Shown: positions 11,852 through 23,800 of the stretch, piece by piece
How positions within the stretch are numbered: the first letter of the stretch is position 1
Layout of the letters: each line of letters begins with the position of its first letter
NCBI GenBank assembly: GCA_032173675.1
Contig: JAVKPL010000188.1
Span: 27,501-91,500 of the forward strand
Origin: Gastrolobium villosum
Taxonomy: Eukaryota; Streptophyta; Magnoliopsida; Fabales; Fabaceae
Direction: 5' to 3'
Length of the DNA stretch: 64,000 bases
The notes under the pieces: model-generated
Database searches by the model: none
What the model saw: only the letters and a program-made list of their open reading frames with translations
What the model was told of the DNA's origin: nothing
Made by a program: the position numbers and the translations under genes

Positions 11852-12420
11852 TAGGGTTGCTAAACAAATCATGGGTCGTTCAGAGGCATTTAGTTCGGCT
11901 CGTGAAGGCCTGAGCTTACATGTCTAAATTGATTGTTGGCACCAATGCTTGAACTTGAATAAAAGCTCGTTTAATAAAAAGGCCTCGGGCTCCAATTTAA
12001 AAGCTCGGCCTTAAAGCCTTTTAGGGTGGCTTAGTATATTATTTTTCATTTTATTTTATATTTTTTATACTACTTGTAATAGCTCTCTCCTTCTCCTCAA
12101 TCCATTTCACCTCACTTTATTGGTTAAGCAAACTTTTTGAATGATTTTGTTCTATATTATGCTATTTGGATATACATTGAATATATGTATATTTATGGAA
12201 TTACTAGTGTTGTTGATTGTATATTATGTTTGGATAAATTTTTGTTGTCTTATTCTTTTTAAACAGACTAACATGTCAAACAAGACTTTTATTTTTTGTA
12301 AATAAGTCAGGTCACAGGCCGATAATTATATTTATAACAGGTAACACACTTGATTAGACTAACACTTTTAAACACAAGCTTAACCTTTTAAGAGCAAAGC
12401 TCAGCTCGTTAACACCCCTA
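11852..12420. mobile_element. hAT-like non-autonomous element
   Basis: The left end TAGGGTTGCTAAACAAATC is roughly inverse to the right end AGCTCGTTAACACCCCTA. The flanks are CGTGACAA (11844-11851) and CGTGACAG (12421-12428), an 8-bp duplication with one mismatch. The interior is rich in GAGCTT/AAGCTC-type motifs, common in plant hAT MITEs. Confidence 0.6.
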
Positions 12421-12457
12421 CGTGACAGTAGTGGACTTGGATCGAGCCTCGTTAACT

Positions 12458-12755
12458 AATAGAGTTATATAAAACCATTAATATAAGCTCATGTAACAGT
12501 TTAAATTTTTGTATTAAATAGATTCTTTACATAGTATCATAGCATATATGTCACAGATTTGATCTTCATTGCTTCCTATTTAGTTATTAATTAATTAATT
12601 TTTATGGAGTTTTTTAGCACACGTAGATGAGTCTGTACATTATCCCCCTTCAAGACTAATGGGCTCTCATGTAAAGAAATGTATTAGAAATATATAAAAT
12701 CGTTAATATAACATCACTTAATAAACTAAGCTTTTGTGTTGAATTATTTCTTTAT
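12458..12755 (+). mobile_element. Degenerate TRIM-like LTR element
   Basis: Two similar segments of about 75 bp (12458-12531 and about 12681-12755) share TATATAAAA, CGTTAATATAA-like and TTCTTTA(C/T)A stretches. After the first comes TAGTATCATAGC, a decayed tRNA-Met primer site (canonical TGGTATCAGAGC). Before the second comes AATGGGCTCTCATGT, as in the TRIM at 48433-49314. Heavily mutated and no coding capacity. Confidence 0.5.
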
Positions 12756-13202
12756 ATTATCTCTCCTCCATAAATCAAGTTTAATGAGAGAATTCACAAA
12801 ATTTTAAAACGGATGGCGGATAGGTTTCTATCTGATTAGACTTGATGATCGGAACCAACTTGAGTTTGGGCCGGATTGACTCAATTTATCAAGTTAATTC
12901 AAGCCTGTAATGACACTCCCATAAACTAAGATTAAGTGCATCTTTAGGTCATTTAATGTTGATAGAAAGAATTGTTATTAAAATTTTGAATTTATTTAGA
13001 AAGCATAAATAATTGGTTTTTGAATCTAACTGTCTTCCTTTTTGAATTTTGTTTTTCTGATCGGCTATTGAAGTTAATTTTATAATACTGTTTTGTAATG
13101 GTATTATATGAAATTATTCTCTATTCTTGAAAAAGTGCATTGTTCAATGCTGATAGATGTTTTGGTATCCAAACGTGCACACAGGCCAAATAATATAAAA
13201 AA
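12756..13202. other. Unassigned spacer
   Basis: No gene seen. Short remnants of repetitive sequence, nothing paired. Confidence 0.3.
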
Positions 13203-13207
13203 ATTTA

Positions 13208-13706
13208 AGGGAGCGGGAGCAACAGGATTCCTCCTGCGGGTGATTCTTAGTATGCTCCTGTCTCTTCATGGTCCTTTCACTAAAGAAGTGACACATGGAT
13301 TTCTTATTTTATTTTTCTCCCTTTTCTCTTCTCTCTTCTTAATTTCTCTTTTACTCTCTCTCCTTCACCTCACCCAATCAATCACCCATGGGCCGGGAGC
13401 ATCAAATTTAGGGTCTGTTTGATTGTATTTTGCTTTTTTTATTCTTAAAACTGTTTTGTAGAATAATTATGGAAACAATTATTTTCTGTATTTTTTTTGT
13501 TTTGAAAGTTAAAAACCAAGACAGAAAATAAAAACAACTCATACATGTCCTCTAAATTTGATTATAAAAACAAAAAAATAGTTATAGTTTTCAAAACATT
13601 ATTTTACAAAACACCAAACGAGTTTTTTTACTTTTTTGTTCTGAAAACTAAAAAACTACTTTTAAAAACAGGAATCAAACAAAACCTTAAGCTCCCTCCC
13701 GCTGCG
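13208..13706. repeat. Interspersed repeat disrupted by a Tourist MITE
   Basis: GGGAGCGGGAGC at the left and GCTCCCTCCCGCTGC at the right are inversely related. Between them is a CT-rich interior with TGGTCCTTTCACT and CACCTCACCCAATC that recurs at 36510-36660. The Tourist element (13411-13686) sits inside. Class not determined. Confidence 0.4.
13411..13686. mobile_element. Tourist-like (PIF/Harbinger) MITE
   Basis: 276 bp with TIRs GGGTCTGTTTGATT and AATCAAACAAAACC, flanked by the trinucleotide TTA on both sides (13408-13410 and 13687-13689), the PIF/Harbinger target duplication. The interior has inverted AAAACTGTTTTGTAGAAT / ATTTTACAAAACACC blocks. Confidence 0.75.
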
Positions 13707-13740
13707 CCTCTGGTACAAAATGGCGTTAGTTAGCTATGAT

Positions 13741-13943
13741 GCAACTAGCATTGTTGTTAAATTTAATGGCAAAATGGTCATCTATTTTAACAAGGGAAAA
13801 TTGTATATACTTTTAAATTACACAATTTACATCATTTCACTCTTACAAAGAGGTGGGACTCACACCTTTATTTTTTTGTCAACTCTCTCTTCCTTTATTT
13901 ATCTCTTTCTCTCTCTTAAAAAGACACAATTTTACATGCTGCT
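13741..13943. repeat. Interspersed repeat, copy 1
   Basis: Contains a CTCTTACAAAGAGGTGGGA-like block, a CT-rich stretch and ACACAATTTACATC. The same arrangement occurs in reverse orientation at about 37440-37620. Termini not defined. Confidence 0.4.
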
Positions 13944-13952
13944 TTAAAATTA

Positions 13953-14124
13953 GGGTAATATTACTCTCATGTAACATGAAAGTAGTTCTCTCATGTTACA
14001 TAGAGAATCCAAGTAGGGCCCGCTATTTAAAAGTAAAAAAGAAAAAGAAAAAAGGAGGGGCATGATTTTTGAAGTGAGAGAAAATGAGATAACTACCTCA
14101 TGTAAAATGAAAGTAATATTTCCC
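13953..14124. mobile_element. Mutator-type MITE
   Basis: 172 bp: starts GGGTAATATTACTCTCATGT and ends CATGTAAAATGAAAGTAATATTTCCC-like. It is flanked by a perfect 9-bp repeat TTAAAATTA (13944-13952 and 14125-14133). Similar in design to the elements at 51556-51728 and 59114-59292 (CTCATGTTACAT motifs). Confidence 0.8.
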
Positions 14125-14411
14125 TTAAAATTATACACACTTTTCCCTTTTAACAATGGGTAATGTTTTCCTCCATTTATAATAACACAACCAATTTTCC
14201 TACACAAACATAAAAGTGGGCCCATCAATTCTTTTACTTTTCTTTTATTCTAAAAATAGTGGACCGCACAATTGATTATCTCTATGACATGACCTAAGAA
14301 TTTTCCTACAATATAATACTTGTTTTTCCCTTTAACAATATTACTTTTGCAAATCCTTCACAATCAATATCTTGTATAATTAAACTATGAAAAGTATATC
14401 ATACATAGTAT

Positions 14412-14929
14412 CTATGATGCACGGACAATGATGCGGGACACGACACGACACGACACGCCGACACGTTAATTCTAAAAAATGACATATTTGGACACGTTAG
14501 GACACGTTTTGATATTAAATAAAAATTTTAATATATATAGTATAATTTATATTTAATACATATAAGAGTCCATAATAAGTCATATAACCAATCAAATATT
14601 TAAATTTCATAACATAAATATAAATATATATAATTTTTCGTACTTTGTTAATTTTTCATGTCAAACTTCATAACAGGAAAAAATTAATTTATAAATTATT
14701 TCTTTTATATTTAGTTAAAAAATAAAATTAAGATTAAAAAAAAAATGTGTCCGAGCGTTGACCGCGTGTCAAAAAAAGTTGACTGCGTGTCAGAAAAACG
14801 TGTCCGAACGTGTCGGAGAGTTGACCACGTGTCCCGAAATATTGACCGCATGTCGGACGCATGTCTTAGCGTGTCGGACACGTGTCTGACACGTAATTTT
14901 TTTTTAAGAAGCGTGTCCGTGCTTCGGTG
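14412..14929. mobile_element. GACACG-rich non-autonomous element, copy 1
   Basis: Subterminal arrays of GACACG/CGTGTC repeats at both ends, with the near-terminal inverted motif GCACGGACA / TGTCCGTGC. An 8-bp direct repeat CATAGTAT lies at 14404-14411 and 14930-14937. It shares CACGTTAATTCTAAAAAATG and CGTTTTGATATTAAATAA with copies at 21930-22292 and 52575-53005. Size and repeats suggest an hAT- or Mutator-related element. The open frames here are repeat artefacts. Confidence 0.65.
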
Positions 14930-15070
14930 CATAGTATTGTTAAAGTTACCGCCATCTAGTTGTCAGGGGTGTAAATGGGCTAGGCCGGCCTACAGAGGCC
15001 TACGGTCTAGCCTATATTAGATCAGATTTGGACTATTATAAATAGTAAGATAGAACAAGCCTAAGCTTTT

Positions 15071-17575
15071 TGTAACAGCTCGTGTTAACCTGGTTTGTTA
15101 ACATACGATCGTATTAAGCCACGCTTAATTAAAATGCGGAATAATCTTTTTCTTTAATTCAATTATGACGTCATTAACCTTATCCAAGTTGATTACTTAA
15201 TCAATTTCATAAAATAATGCCTGTATGTAATTTGCAAGACAACTAACTGAAATACCTCATATATAAATATAAAGTGAGTATCTAAGTCACAGGACTACAA
15301 CACATAGCCTGGACCAAAATCCTGATACATTAATACAACTTTAACTAAAAGGAGACATAATCAAGTCTATGTGGCATGGATAAATCCCATGCTCACCAAA
15401 TAAGACAACAATGCCCAACATCAGTCTCAACCGACAATAACATAATAATAGCGGAAAACATAAACAACAGTCAATATCCAGCATTCAACATGTCAGCATA
15501 TCACAGTAATATCTAACTCAGCTCTGGCCTCCTGCCACCTGAGGCCTCAACATTACCTGAACCTGAAATAAGCGTCCCCAAACGTGAGGTGAGATCTCTA
15601 AACAAGAAATCTCAGTAAGACAAGGGGTCCTCAAGGATCTTCCACCCCAAGCTCACTTACATGTGCAATATAAGTTCAAAAAGCAGTATTTCCAATATTA
15701 GTTCCAAAACTATGCAGTGCAACATATATTCGTGCCATGTGTGTTTATACTATCTACTAGCCAGAGAAATGTAGGAATACGTCTATACCCACATGAGTAC
15801 AAGGAACACCGCTTGCACCTCACCTACAACATCACCTTATCGTATGTACCACATACTCGGGCTTACCGTAAAGGTGGACACCACATGCATATCATAAAGG
15901 TACATTGCATATAACAGCTCAACAACATCCAAATATCAAAAACATGTAACACAGCATGCATAAACCACATCCCCATGGGACATGGTGGAACCACAACATG
16001 GCTAAACCGAGGACACGAAAGCTTACGTTGCAAGCAATCAATCCAAGCCAAGAGTCCAACCACTCTCAAGTCCAAACACAACAGTATCACAATCTGTTGT
16101 GGACCAATAATATATCATTAATTATGCATCACAAGCATACAACTTAAAGACTACGCCTTTCCTTTATGTTTTACGTCTTAAGGCTTCCAACAAAGTCATA
16201 AGCCCTTAATCACATGATTATGACTTAGTTCATTAATTACATAAGTTCAACTTCCTTAATCTAGGGTCAACAAACCCCCAATAGCCTACTGTTCACACAG
16301 CACAGCTACTGTTCTTCGAAATACCAGAATATCCGGATATTACTCGGGGACATATCCGGATATGCAATATCCGGATATCTGACTTACAATATCCGGATAT
16401 TCAATATCCGAATATCCACATCCCCATTTCCGGATATCAATATCCGGATACCATATACGGATATCAATATCCAGATATCTATTCGACAAATATCCGGATA
16501 TTTCACGACAGAATGCAGTTCTGCATTTTCGTGAAGATATCCTTCCAAGGTCCAACTTTTACCAATTCAGCCCGTTCAAGACTACATTTTTAAACACATA
16601 CAGGTTTACTTATGTGTTGGTTACTTGTTCAACCCCTTAACATACCAAGATACCACCTTTAAGCCACAAGAACACAAGCTCAAGTTAAGGTGACTTACCC
16701 TAAGGCTTAAACAGCAACTCAAAGTGCCTTTGGAGCTCATAATGCAGCTCCTAAGTCCAGCACACCCAAGGACACGAAAATGCTACACCAAATGTTGGTT
16801 CTTGACACCAAAGGTCTCTCCTTGGACCTCACAATGACATGACCAAAGCCCACAACACACAACTCTCCAAACCAGCACTCAAAACCCACCCAACAGTGGC
16901 TGAGTGTACAACAAATACAACTTCACACCCTCACAACTCACCCTACCATGTGTTTGCAAGAAGAAGGAGGAAGAATCATAGAGGAAAATGGCCCTAGACT
17001 CTTGAAATGAGAAGAGAGCCAACGTAACAGTGTTTGGAGGTGCTGATCAGCCTCAAACCCTCATAGAGAAAATTAGGTTTTTAGGGTTTTGTGCCATAAG
17101 TTAGTATATATAGCCACTTAATCCTTTAACACGCAGTATTAGCCTTAATAGCTACGCAAAAGATTTTGATCCTAAACTTTGGAATCTAAACCTACTCATT
17201 TTTCTAAAACTTGTCATATTTTTATTTTATTTTTCAGAGCACCTTTCCGGTAGGCGCTTTTCCATAGCCTGTATCAGTTCTGGCATCAGATCTCATCATT
17301 TTGACTTGAAACCCGTTTTATAAGTCCTACAAAATATTCTAGTAATTATCATGCACTTGTTATAATTTTCCGGGATATTTCTCCGGTACGCATTTATACT
17401 GGGTAGCAGAACCGGTATCTGCACTATTCTTCCGAAAAGAGACTTTCAGCATTCTTACTCAATTACTATAATTATTTAAGCCAAATAATAATTTTTAAGG
17501 TCAATTATGAAATCATTTCTTAATTTATCATAATTAATTCATTAATTACCTTAATTAGCAGTGCGAGTTCTTACA
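15071..17575 (-). mobile_element. Solo LTR (Ty3/gypsy chromovirus-like), 2.5 kb
   Basis: Begins TGTAACAGCTCG and ends CGAGTTCTTACA (TG...CA with inverted ends), bounded by a perfect 5-bp TSD CTTTT (15066-15070 and 17576-17580). Minus orientation is inferred from the complement of a TATATATA box at 17104-17111, followed on the minus strand by leader-like sequence. No pol or gag is present, so this is the product of LTR-LTR recombination. The size and TGTAA...TTACA ends suggest a Tekay-like lineage (inference). It is nested in the hAT-like element. Confidence 0.85.
16322..16503. repeat. ATATCCGGATAT minisatellite inside the solo LTR
   Basis: At least ten irregularly spaced copies of the palindromic core AATATCCGGATATC over about 180 bp, some with single substitutions (for example ATACGGATAT, ATCCAGATAT). 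Each copy is itself a perfect inverted repeat. Confidence 0.85.
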
Positions 17576-17943
17576 CTTTTAAAAATACTTATTTAGAAAA
17601 TAGGCCATAGGTTTTTCAGTACACATCTGGCCTATAAAGCCTATAGGCCGACCTATATCATATTATTTATTTAAAATATAATACATAAAATTATAATTTT
17701 AATAATTTTGAATAATAAAATAATATCATTTTAGTTATTCTTTTAATTGTTGAATGTTTAATAGGCTTAAACAGACCCAGGCCATGGCTTTTATTTTTTT
17801 AAATATAGGTCGGTGCAGACTTATAATTTGAAGTCTACATAGACTAATAGGTCAGACCATATCCAATATTTTTACATGAACCTAACATATCTAAGTCAAA
17901 GCCTAATCTAACTCAATTCATTTACATCCGTATCCCTAGTTGT

Positions 17944-19440
17944 CAATCACAATGTGGGACACATTGTGAGTCCAAGAGTTATAAGTGCATTTGGCATAAA
18001 CAATATCTTGATACAATTTAATTGAATTTTAAAAAATAACTATAAATTATTGAAGCCAGTTGTCAAAAACTATGAGACGCATTATGAGTCTTACACAGTT
18101 AGACGTGTGCTACAGGTATTTGCCAACGCCATTCCTAATCAAAAACAGTTAGACGCATAATATTCACTTTTTGTAGAATTTTTTTTATTCTTAGATGAAA
18201 CTGACTCGGTTTTAGTAACACGAATAATAAGCAAAAATACATACCTGCTTAGATTTATATGCGTTGAACCCGAGTCAACCCACCAAAATGAGATGGGTTG
18301 GGTTACATATTTCAACCCATCAACTCATCTCAACCAGCCCCGTTAGGTTGTGGGTCAAAATGGATTGGCGGTGGGTTGGCCCGCCTGGTCAAATTTTTTA
18401 TTTTTTTACTAATAGATAATATTTTATTTATTTTTAAGCTTTCGTGATATCTTATTTTTTGTTATCTTAATACTCTCTAGAAAAAATATAGAAGAAAAAT
18501 TTTATTTTAGGGTTATTCCATTTTGCCACCCTAGTCTATCTTTGGGTACATTAGTATCTCCAATTTTCATTATGCTAGAAGATTTACTCGTAATATGGAC
18601 TGAAACTTATTTTAAAAAATTGGTTATAATTTTTTTTCCGTATTAAAATGCAAATTAGTTTTAAATTCAACATGACATAAATTTAATAAATTCATTAAAG
18701 AGTACAAGTGAGTATAGTTTTCTTTTCTTTAATTGTATACAGGACCTATCACTTATGGGCATTGAGTGTAGTCTATGACTCTATATAGGGGAAGAGGAAA
18801 GGGAGAAAAGGGACGATTGAAGGGCCTGTCATATGTGTGCAAATTGCTGAGACCCCCCCCCCCCCGTATAACCCCGTGAGTTAAACGATTCTTTGGCCAT
18901 TGGCATAAAGCAATGAAAAAAAAAAAAAAAAGGTTCATTTTTTTGGATACAAAGTCATTTTGGATGGAAATCATGGTACTTTTGTAATTTTAATTTTGTT
19001 CAGAATTATAATAGTCTTTATATTTATCATTTTTTAAGATTTCAATCCCAAAACGACGTCATTTTGGAAAAAAATATAAATAATTTATGGGATTTGATTT
19101 TCTAACGTCATTTTGAGAATAAATATAAATAATTTATATGCAATAATTGCTTATGCAAAATGAGAAAATATCCTTTTTATTGCAATAAAAACACAAAAAA
19201 CAAATAATGATTGGCCTGCAATTCTTTCGTCCTAGAATACATCTGTCGAGAAACTTTTCTTATGGTATCATTTCATTCCATAATCTCTTTCTCAATCTTC
19301 CATTTTGTATTGAAAAAGGGAGAATTGTAGTCTACGGTTGGCCTGCAATCAATCGGGAAGTCACCATGCTACAAGTTTTGGTTTTTTTTTTTTTTTTTTT
19401 TTTTTTTTGTTGAGGAATATTGAGCAAGAGGAAGAGGCAA
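17944..19440. other. Unassigned repeat-like spacer
   Basis: No gene seen. It holds GGGTTGGGTT / AACCCATC motifs (18270-18380) typical of degenerate hAT MITEs, a run of about 13 C (18845-18857), poly-A at 18914-18931, AAAACGACGTCATTTTGG-type motifs at 19050-19120, and a run of about 27 T (19382-19408). Confidence 0.35.
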
Positions 19441-19569
19441 AAGCACAAAAGTTTGAACATAAAGAATGATCTTTACAGAATGAATAATTAATGATTCTAC
19501 CGAATGAAAAATACTAACAAGTGAACAAATTTAAGCAGTAAAATCACTTAGAAAACGAACATGCACGAA

Positions 19570-19968
19570 TCATAGTTCTGTTTGGCGACGTCCAGAGGTA
19601 AAAGGAGCACTAAACCTAGCTGAGAAACTTGGAGGCATGTCATCATCTTCGCTCTGTACCCCACTGTTGAAGTTAAGAGCATAGCTATGTTCATCATATT
19701 TAAACCTGTTCCTCTGCTGCTTCTTGCCATACCCGCTTATCCTTCTAATGAATGTTTTCCACTTGGGACCTGCAATCACTTCTGAAACCTCCTTCATCTT
19801 CCTCAACTTGCAACTCACCCAGGAATCTCCCTTTTCCTCCAGTAGGCCTTTACCTTCTTCGTGGCCTTGCCACCACCTCAGACTAAAAACCCAAAAGCAT
19901 CCATACCCGCATCCGCTACGCTCTTGGTGGTCATTGAAATCTACTTCCACATGTTCCACTGCCCCCAT
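19570..19968 (-). CDS. Uncharacterised conserved-looking plant protein, 132 aa
   Basis: Single uninterrupted minus-strand frame from ATG (19966-19968) to TGA (19570-19572). A TTG just upstream is not used as the start. The protein has a Cys/aromatic-rich N-terminal part (CGYGCFWVFSLRWW), a basic middle (KLRKMKEVSEVIAGPKWKTF, then RRISGYGKKQQRNRF), a YALNF motif and an acidic-to-Ser/Arg tail (EDDDMPPSFSARFSAPF). The order PKWKTFIRRI, YDxxSYALNF, SFSARFSAP is, to my recollection, shared by small plant proteins of unknown function, some annotated only as stress-related. No signal peptide or clear membrane segment. It is transcribed in the same direction as the kinase gene, about 0.9 kb downstream of that gene's stop. 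Function unknown. Confidence 0.75.
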   Translation of the reverse strand: MGAVEHVEVDFNDHQERSGCGYGCFWVFSLRWWQGHEEGKGLLEEKGDSWVSCKLRKMKEVSEVIAGPKWKTFIRRISGYGKKQQRNRFKYDEHSYALNFNSGVQSEDDDMPPSFSARFSAPFTSGRRQTEL

Positions 19969-20899
19969 CAATGTGGCCTTCCCTCAAAAGCAACAATATA
20001 TTTTCAAAGAATGAAAAATGGAATGTATGTATATGGTTGGACTTGAAAGGATTTGGTTGGGTAGAAAGCATAGGTAATGATTATTAAGGAAGAGAGATAT
20101 GCAAAGGAGGAAATGTCAAAGAAAATGAAGCTACAACTGTCCTAAAACGTCTACAACCAAATAATAATAATAAATTAATAATAGAAAAGTAGGATTGTCT
20201 GATCTTTGTATTTGGAAGCGTCCAATGAAGTATCCTATGGAGTCTTGAAATGCTACCTGACAGTATTACGCGATGTATTGGCATTTCCGTCACTCAAGAC
20301 ATAATAATACGATTTACTATTAGAAAAATGAAAATGATATGATACATAAATTCAATTTCATGTTGACCCACACCAAACGGCGAGGATAATCATAAAGCCG
20401 ACTCCTATTGTATGCTGTGTCATGCTTAGCTGTTGGTGGCTCCCACGGATATTATATAGTAACACATAAATTTAATTGCCGGGGCGGCCACAAGACAAAC
20501 CCAGTAGTAGTCATATGATGAAGAAAAGAAACAGTCTTGGGTCAGCACATTAACACACCAAAGCATGGTAATAACAGTAACAGTAATATATATGGCTAAA
20601 AATGCTAAACTCCTATACAATATCCATTTTTTAAAGCACTATAAAATGTTCAAAATATGAAAATCTTTACTTTACCTTTCCTACTAGAAAAGGACACATA
20701 GTGTTCCGAGATTTGGGTGTAAAACGAGTATATGCAGTAGTGCTAAAAGGTCACACACTTAATAACAACCTTAGGTTACCATCTTATACTTACAAACCTC
20801 CAATATAGTGTATATTGCACACTGCATTGATCCCCCACATGGATGAAAAACACAAACCAGAGACAAATCTGGGATTAAGCATCCTGCAGTTGTAGGAAA

Positions 20900-23800
20900 T
20901 CATTTCTGAACTTGGCTCTCTGATGATGTAGGTTGCTGCTGTTGATTTTGTCCTTTGGGAGAGATCTTGGCCGACATGGAACGTAATTCATTGGCAATCT
21001 CAGTGAAGGTTGGTCTTTCTGATGGCTCTGATGACCAGCACCTCTCCATCAGCAATCTCCACTCTGGATCACAAGTTTCTGGAACTGGAGGCCGCAAAGT
21101 GTTGTTCACTATACCACCTGAATTATGTTTAGAAAAACCCACAGCTCAACAACCAAAAGCTAGCGAATCAAAATCTAAATATTTGGTTTTTAACCCTTGG
21201 ATTACCTATGATGGCACCATAATGCAAATCAGCATATGGCTCTTCCCCAGTGAGGAGTTCCCACATGACAATACCAAATGAAAACACATCAACCTAAATA
21301 TTAAAACGAATCAGTTTAGAGAATGACAATATATGAAGGAAGCCACAAAAAACATCAATGTTTCAAATAGGTTAGAGCATAAACCTTCTCTGAAACAAGG
21401 CTACTGCTCCCGTTCAGCAATTCTGGGGCCATCCAAGGTAGAGTTCCTCTCACACCACCAGATATTAGAGTCTGGCATTTCACTTTGGACAGACCCAAGT
21501 CACCAACCTGGTATCAGAATCAGAAGTGTGAATAACCGAGATATTAATTAAACAATTTATCTTCAACTGCTATGCAAAAAGTAGAGCTGTGTCGAACATG
21601 AAAGCAAGTACCATAAACCTAAAAATCAGGCAAAAAAATTCTGGAAAAAAGGATGGTGCTTAATGTTGCAGAGCTGGAGCTAATTCTAAATCATTAGGTG
21701 ATCATGGTGTTAATTGCTCGGCACATGACCAAGAAAAATAAGAATGAGGTGTTGGCAGATTTTGACCAGCAAGACTAGCAGAACTACAATACAAGTATGA
21801 CCGGATAACAGTAATTTGACACTCCAAAGATTCAAATGGTCAAAGCTTCAAGTAGAACAATGAAGCCACCTAATGAGCATACACCTAATGAGCATAAGTA
21901 GCCACCATAGTCGAGAGCTATGTAGCACTGATACTGACACGGGACACGTGACACGATACGACACGACACTTCGACACGTTAATTCTAAAAAATGTTAGAT
22001 TTCGACACGTTAGGACACGTTTTGATATTAAATAATATTTTTAATTTATGTAGTGTATATTATATTTAATATTTAATAATTTAACAAAAAATGAATCTAA
22101 ACTTATAATATTCATAAATTTTACAAAGAAACATAAGATATCCCAAATATTTATATTAAATTCAATAAAATAGTAATCGTAATCCAATGAATCTAATAGT
22201 TGGAACTAAAAACTCAACGCAACCTTTGAACCTTTTTTTAAATTTCTATAATGCATGAGAGTCGGGGAGTGTCGAATATATACGACACATTTACATCGAG
22301 AGTAATACATACATTTACATCACAAATTGCACAAGGAGGTAAGAACAGAGGAGAGAGAAAGAACACAGAAAGCATAGAAAAACCTAATCTGATTTGGCTT
22401 TATTGGAGATCATGATTGGTATCTTTGATTGGAATTCTAGGAATAAAAAAGTGGTTATTCAATTCTAAAACTAGAACTTCATTTCATCACACCATCAGAA
22501 GCATCAATACTAGAAAGAAATATTCCTAGGAATTGCATAATCATCTCAAACTTTTTGGCTACTTTTCATTAGTGTTTTAAAACACCGTCCCACCCCGGGC
22601 TCCCCGCCGGGTCACTGACCCCCTCTCTCTATCTTTGAGGGTTGGGGTGAGCAGTTAGACCTTGCATGCACGTTGACCCCTTTGGCCCCCTACCCCGGTT
22701 GAACCCGTGACTCCCAGGTCAGAAGAGGTCACTGCATTTTATTAAAACAAAAGATTTACATGTGAAAAGACGTCATTTGGTGTGGAAAAAAAAAATATAC
22801 AAAACAAAAACTCGTTGCTGCCTAGATCTAGAACTAGATTTGAACTCTGAATCGTTCTTCTTCTCTTCCGATCTTCTCTCTCAGACTCAGACCCAATCTC
22901 CCTGATCCGGTGATCTCCTTCGCCGTGGTGGTGGTTCCTCCTATCCTCTTCAGTCTTCTCTCTCTCCTCCGCCGTGCTAGCTCTTCTCTCCCCACCGTTG
23001 ATTCGGCGAGCCACCATCTCTCCTTTGCCATTCTCTCTTGGGTAAGGGATCTCCTTTCACATGCTATTGTATGTGCGTGAGAAGGACAAGAAGAGTCTGA
23101 GCTTGATGATATAATTTTTCATTAACTCCATTGGAATGTGTTTTATACTTTGATAGTTTGATTCTTTGATTAGCTTGTATAATATTGACTTGTGGATGTA
23201 ATTGGTTGAATTATGTTAAGTATATTTTGAATCTTTGATGATTGGTGATTTGGTTTTTTTGAATTTTTCATATAGCATATATATTTATATTTTTTTAATG
23301 TATAAAACCGGATCAGCAAAGTGATCCCGTTACCCACTGGTTGAACCCTGACCTCGGCCGAGTCGATGGTTGGGCTGAGTTTTAAACACTACTTTGCTTG
23401 TTAGCCAGCATTTTAAACACTGGTGACATCCCAATGATCGCATTATGTATTGTCAACATTTAGAATCTTCAGTAGAAGAACAGAAACCCGGGTCAGTGTA
23501 AGAATGAAATTCCAGTTATTTAGACATAAAATAATCTCAGATAGCTGTCTTTACTTTTTAATTATTCCTTAAGCGGGCATTTGGTACAAGGAAAAATTTT
23601 GGATTCCCGGAAAACTGACATTGGTAATCCTATTTACCCTTTTTTTTGGATAACATAGGAAAAAAAACCAAAAACAAAAACTAGCTATAGATCCATCTAG
23701 GAACAGCAACTCCCCTAATATCCTTGGACAGGAACGGGAGGCAAACAGGGGGAGGAACGTCAAATAATGATGTTTCCCAACCAAGCAAGAAGGCCTCACC

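Larger units (their letters stand above)
14964..17935. mobile_element. hAT-like element split by a solo LTR
   Basis: Left terminus CAGGGGTGTAAATG, right terminus CATTTACATCCGTATCC, flanked by a perfect 8-bp TSD CTAGTTGT (14956-14963 and 17936-17943). Once the nested LTR (15071-17575) and its 5-bp duplication are set aside, the element is about 462 bp. It carries GGCCTA/TAGGCC-rich subterminal sequence on both sides of the LTR. Confidence 0.85.

Noticed and set aside
14711..15020. Open frames rich in Arg/Ser/Val on both strands
   Set aside because: Produced by the GACACG/CGTGTC repeat arrays of a transposon.
16322..16503. CRISPR-like array
   Set aside because: Short palindromic repeats without uniform spacers in a plant LTR; a minisatellite.
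22742..23031. Arg/Glu-rich minus-strand frames
   Set aside because: Antisense reading of a CT-rich leader-like segment inside a TIR element.
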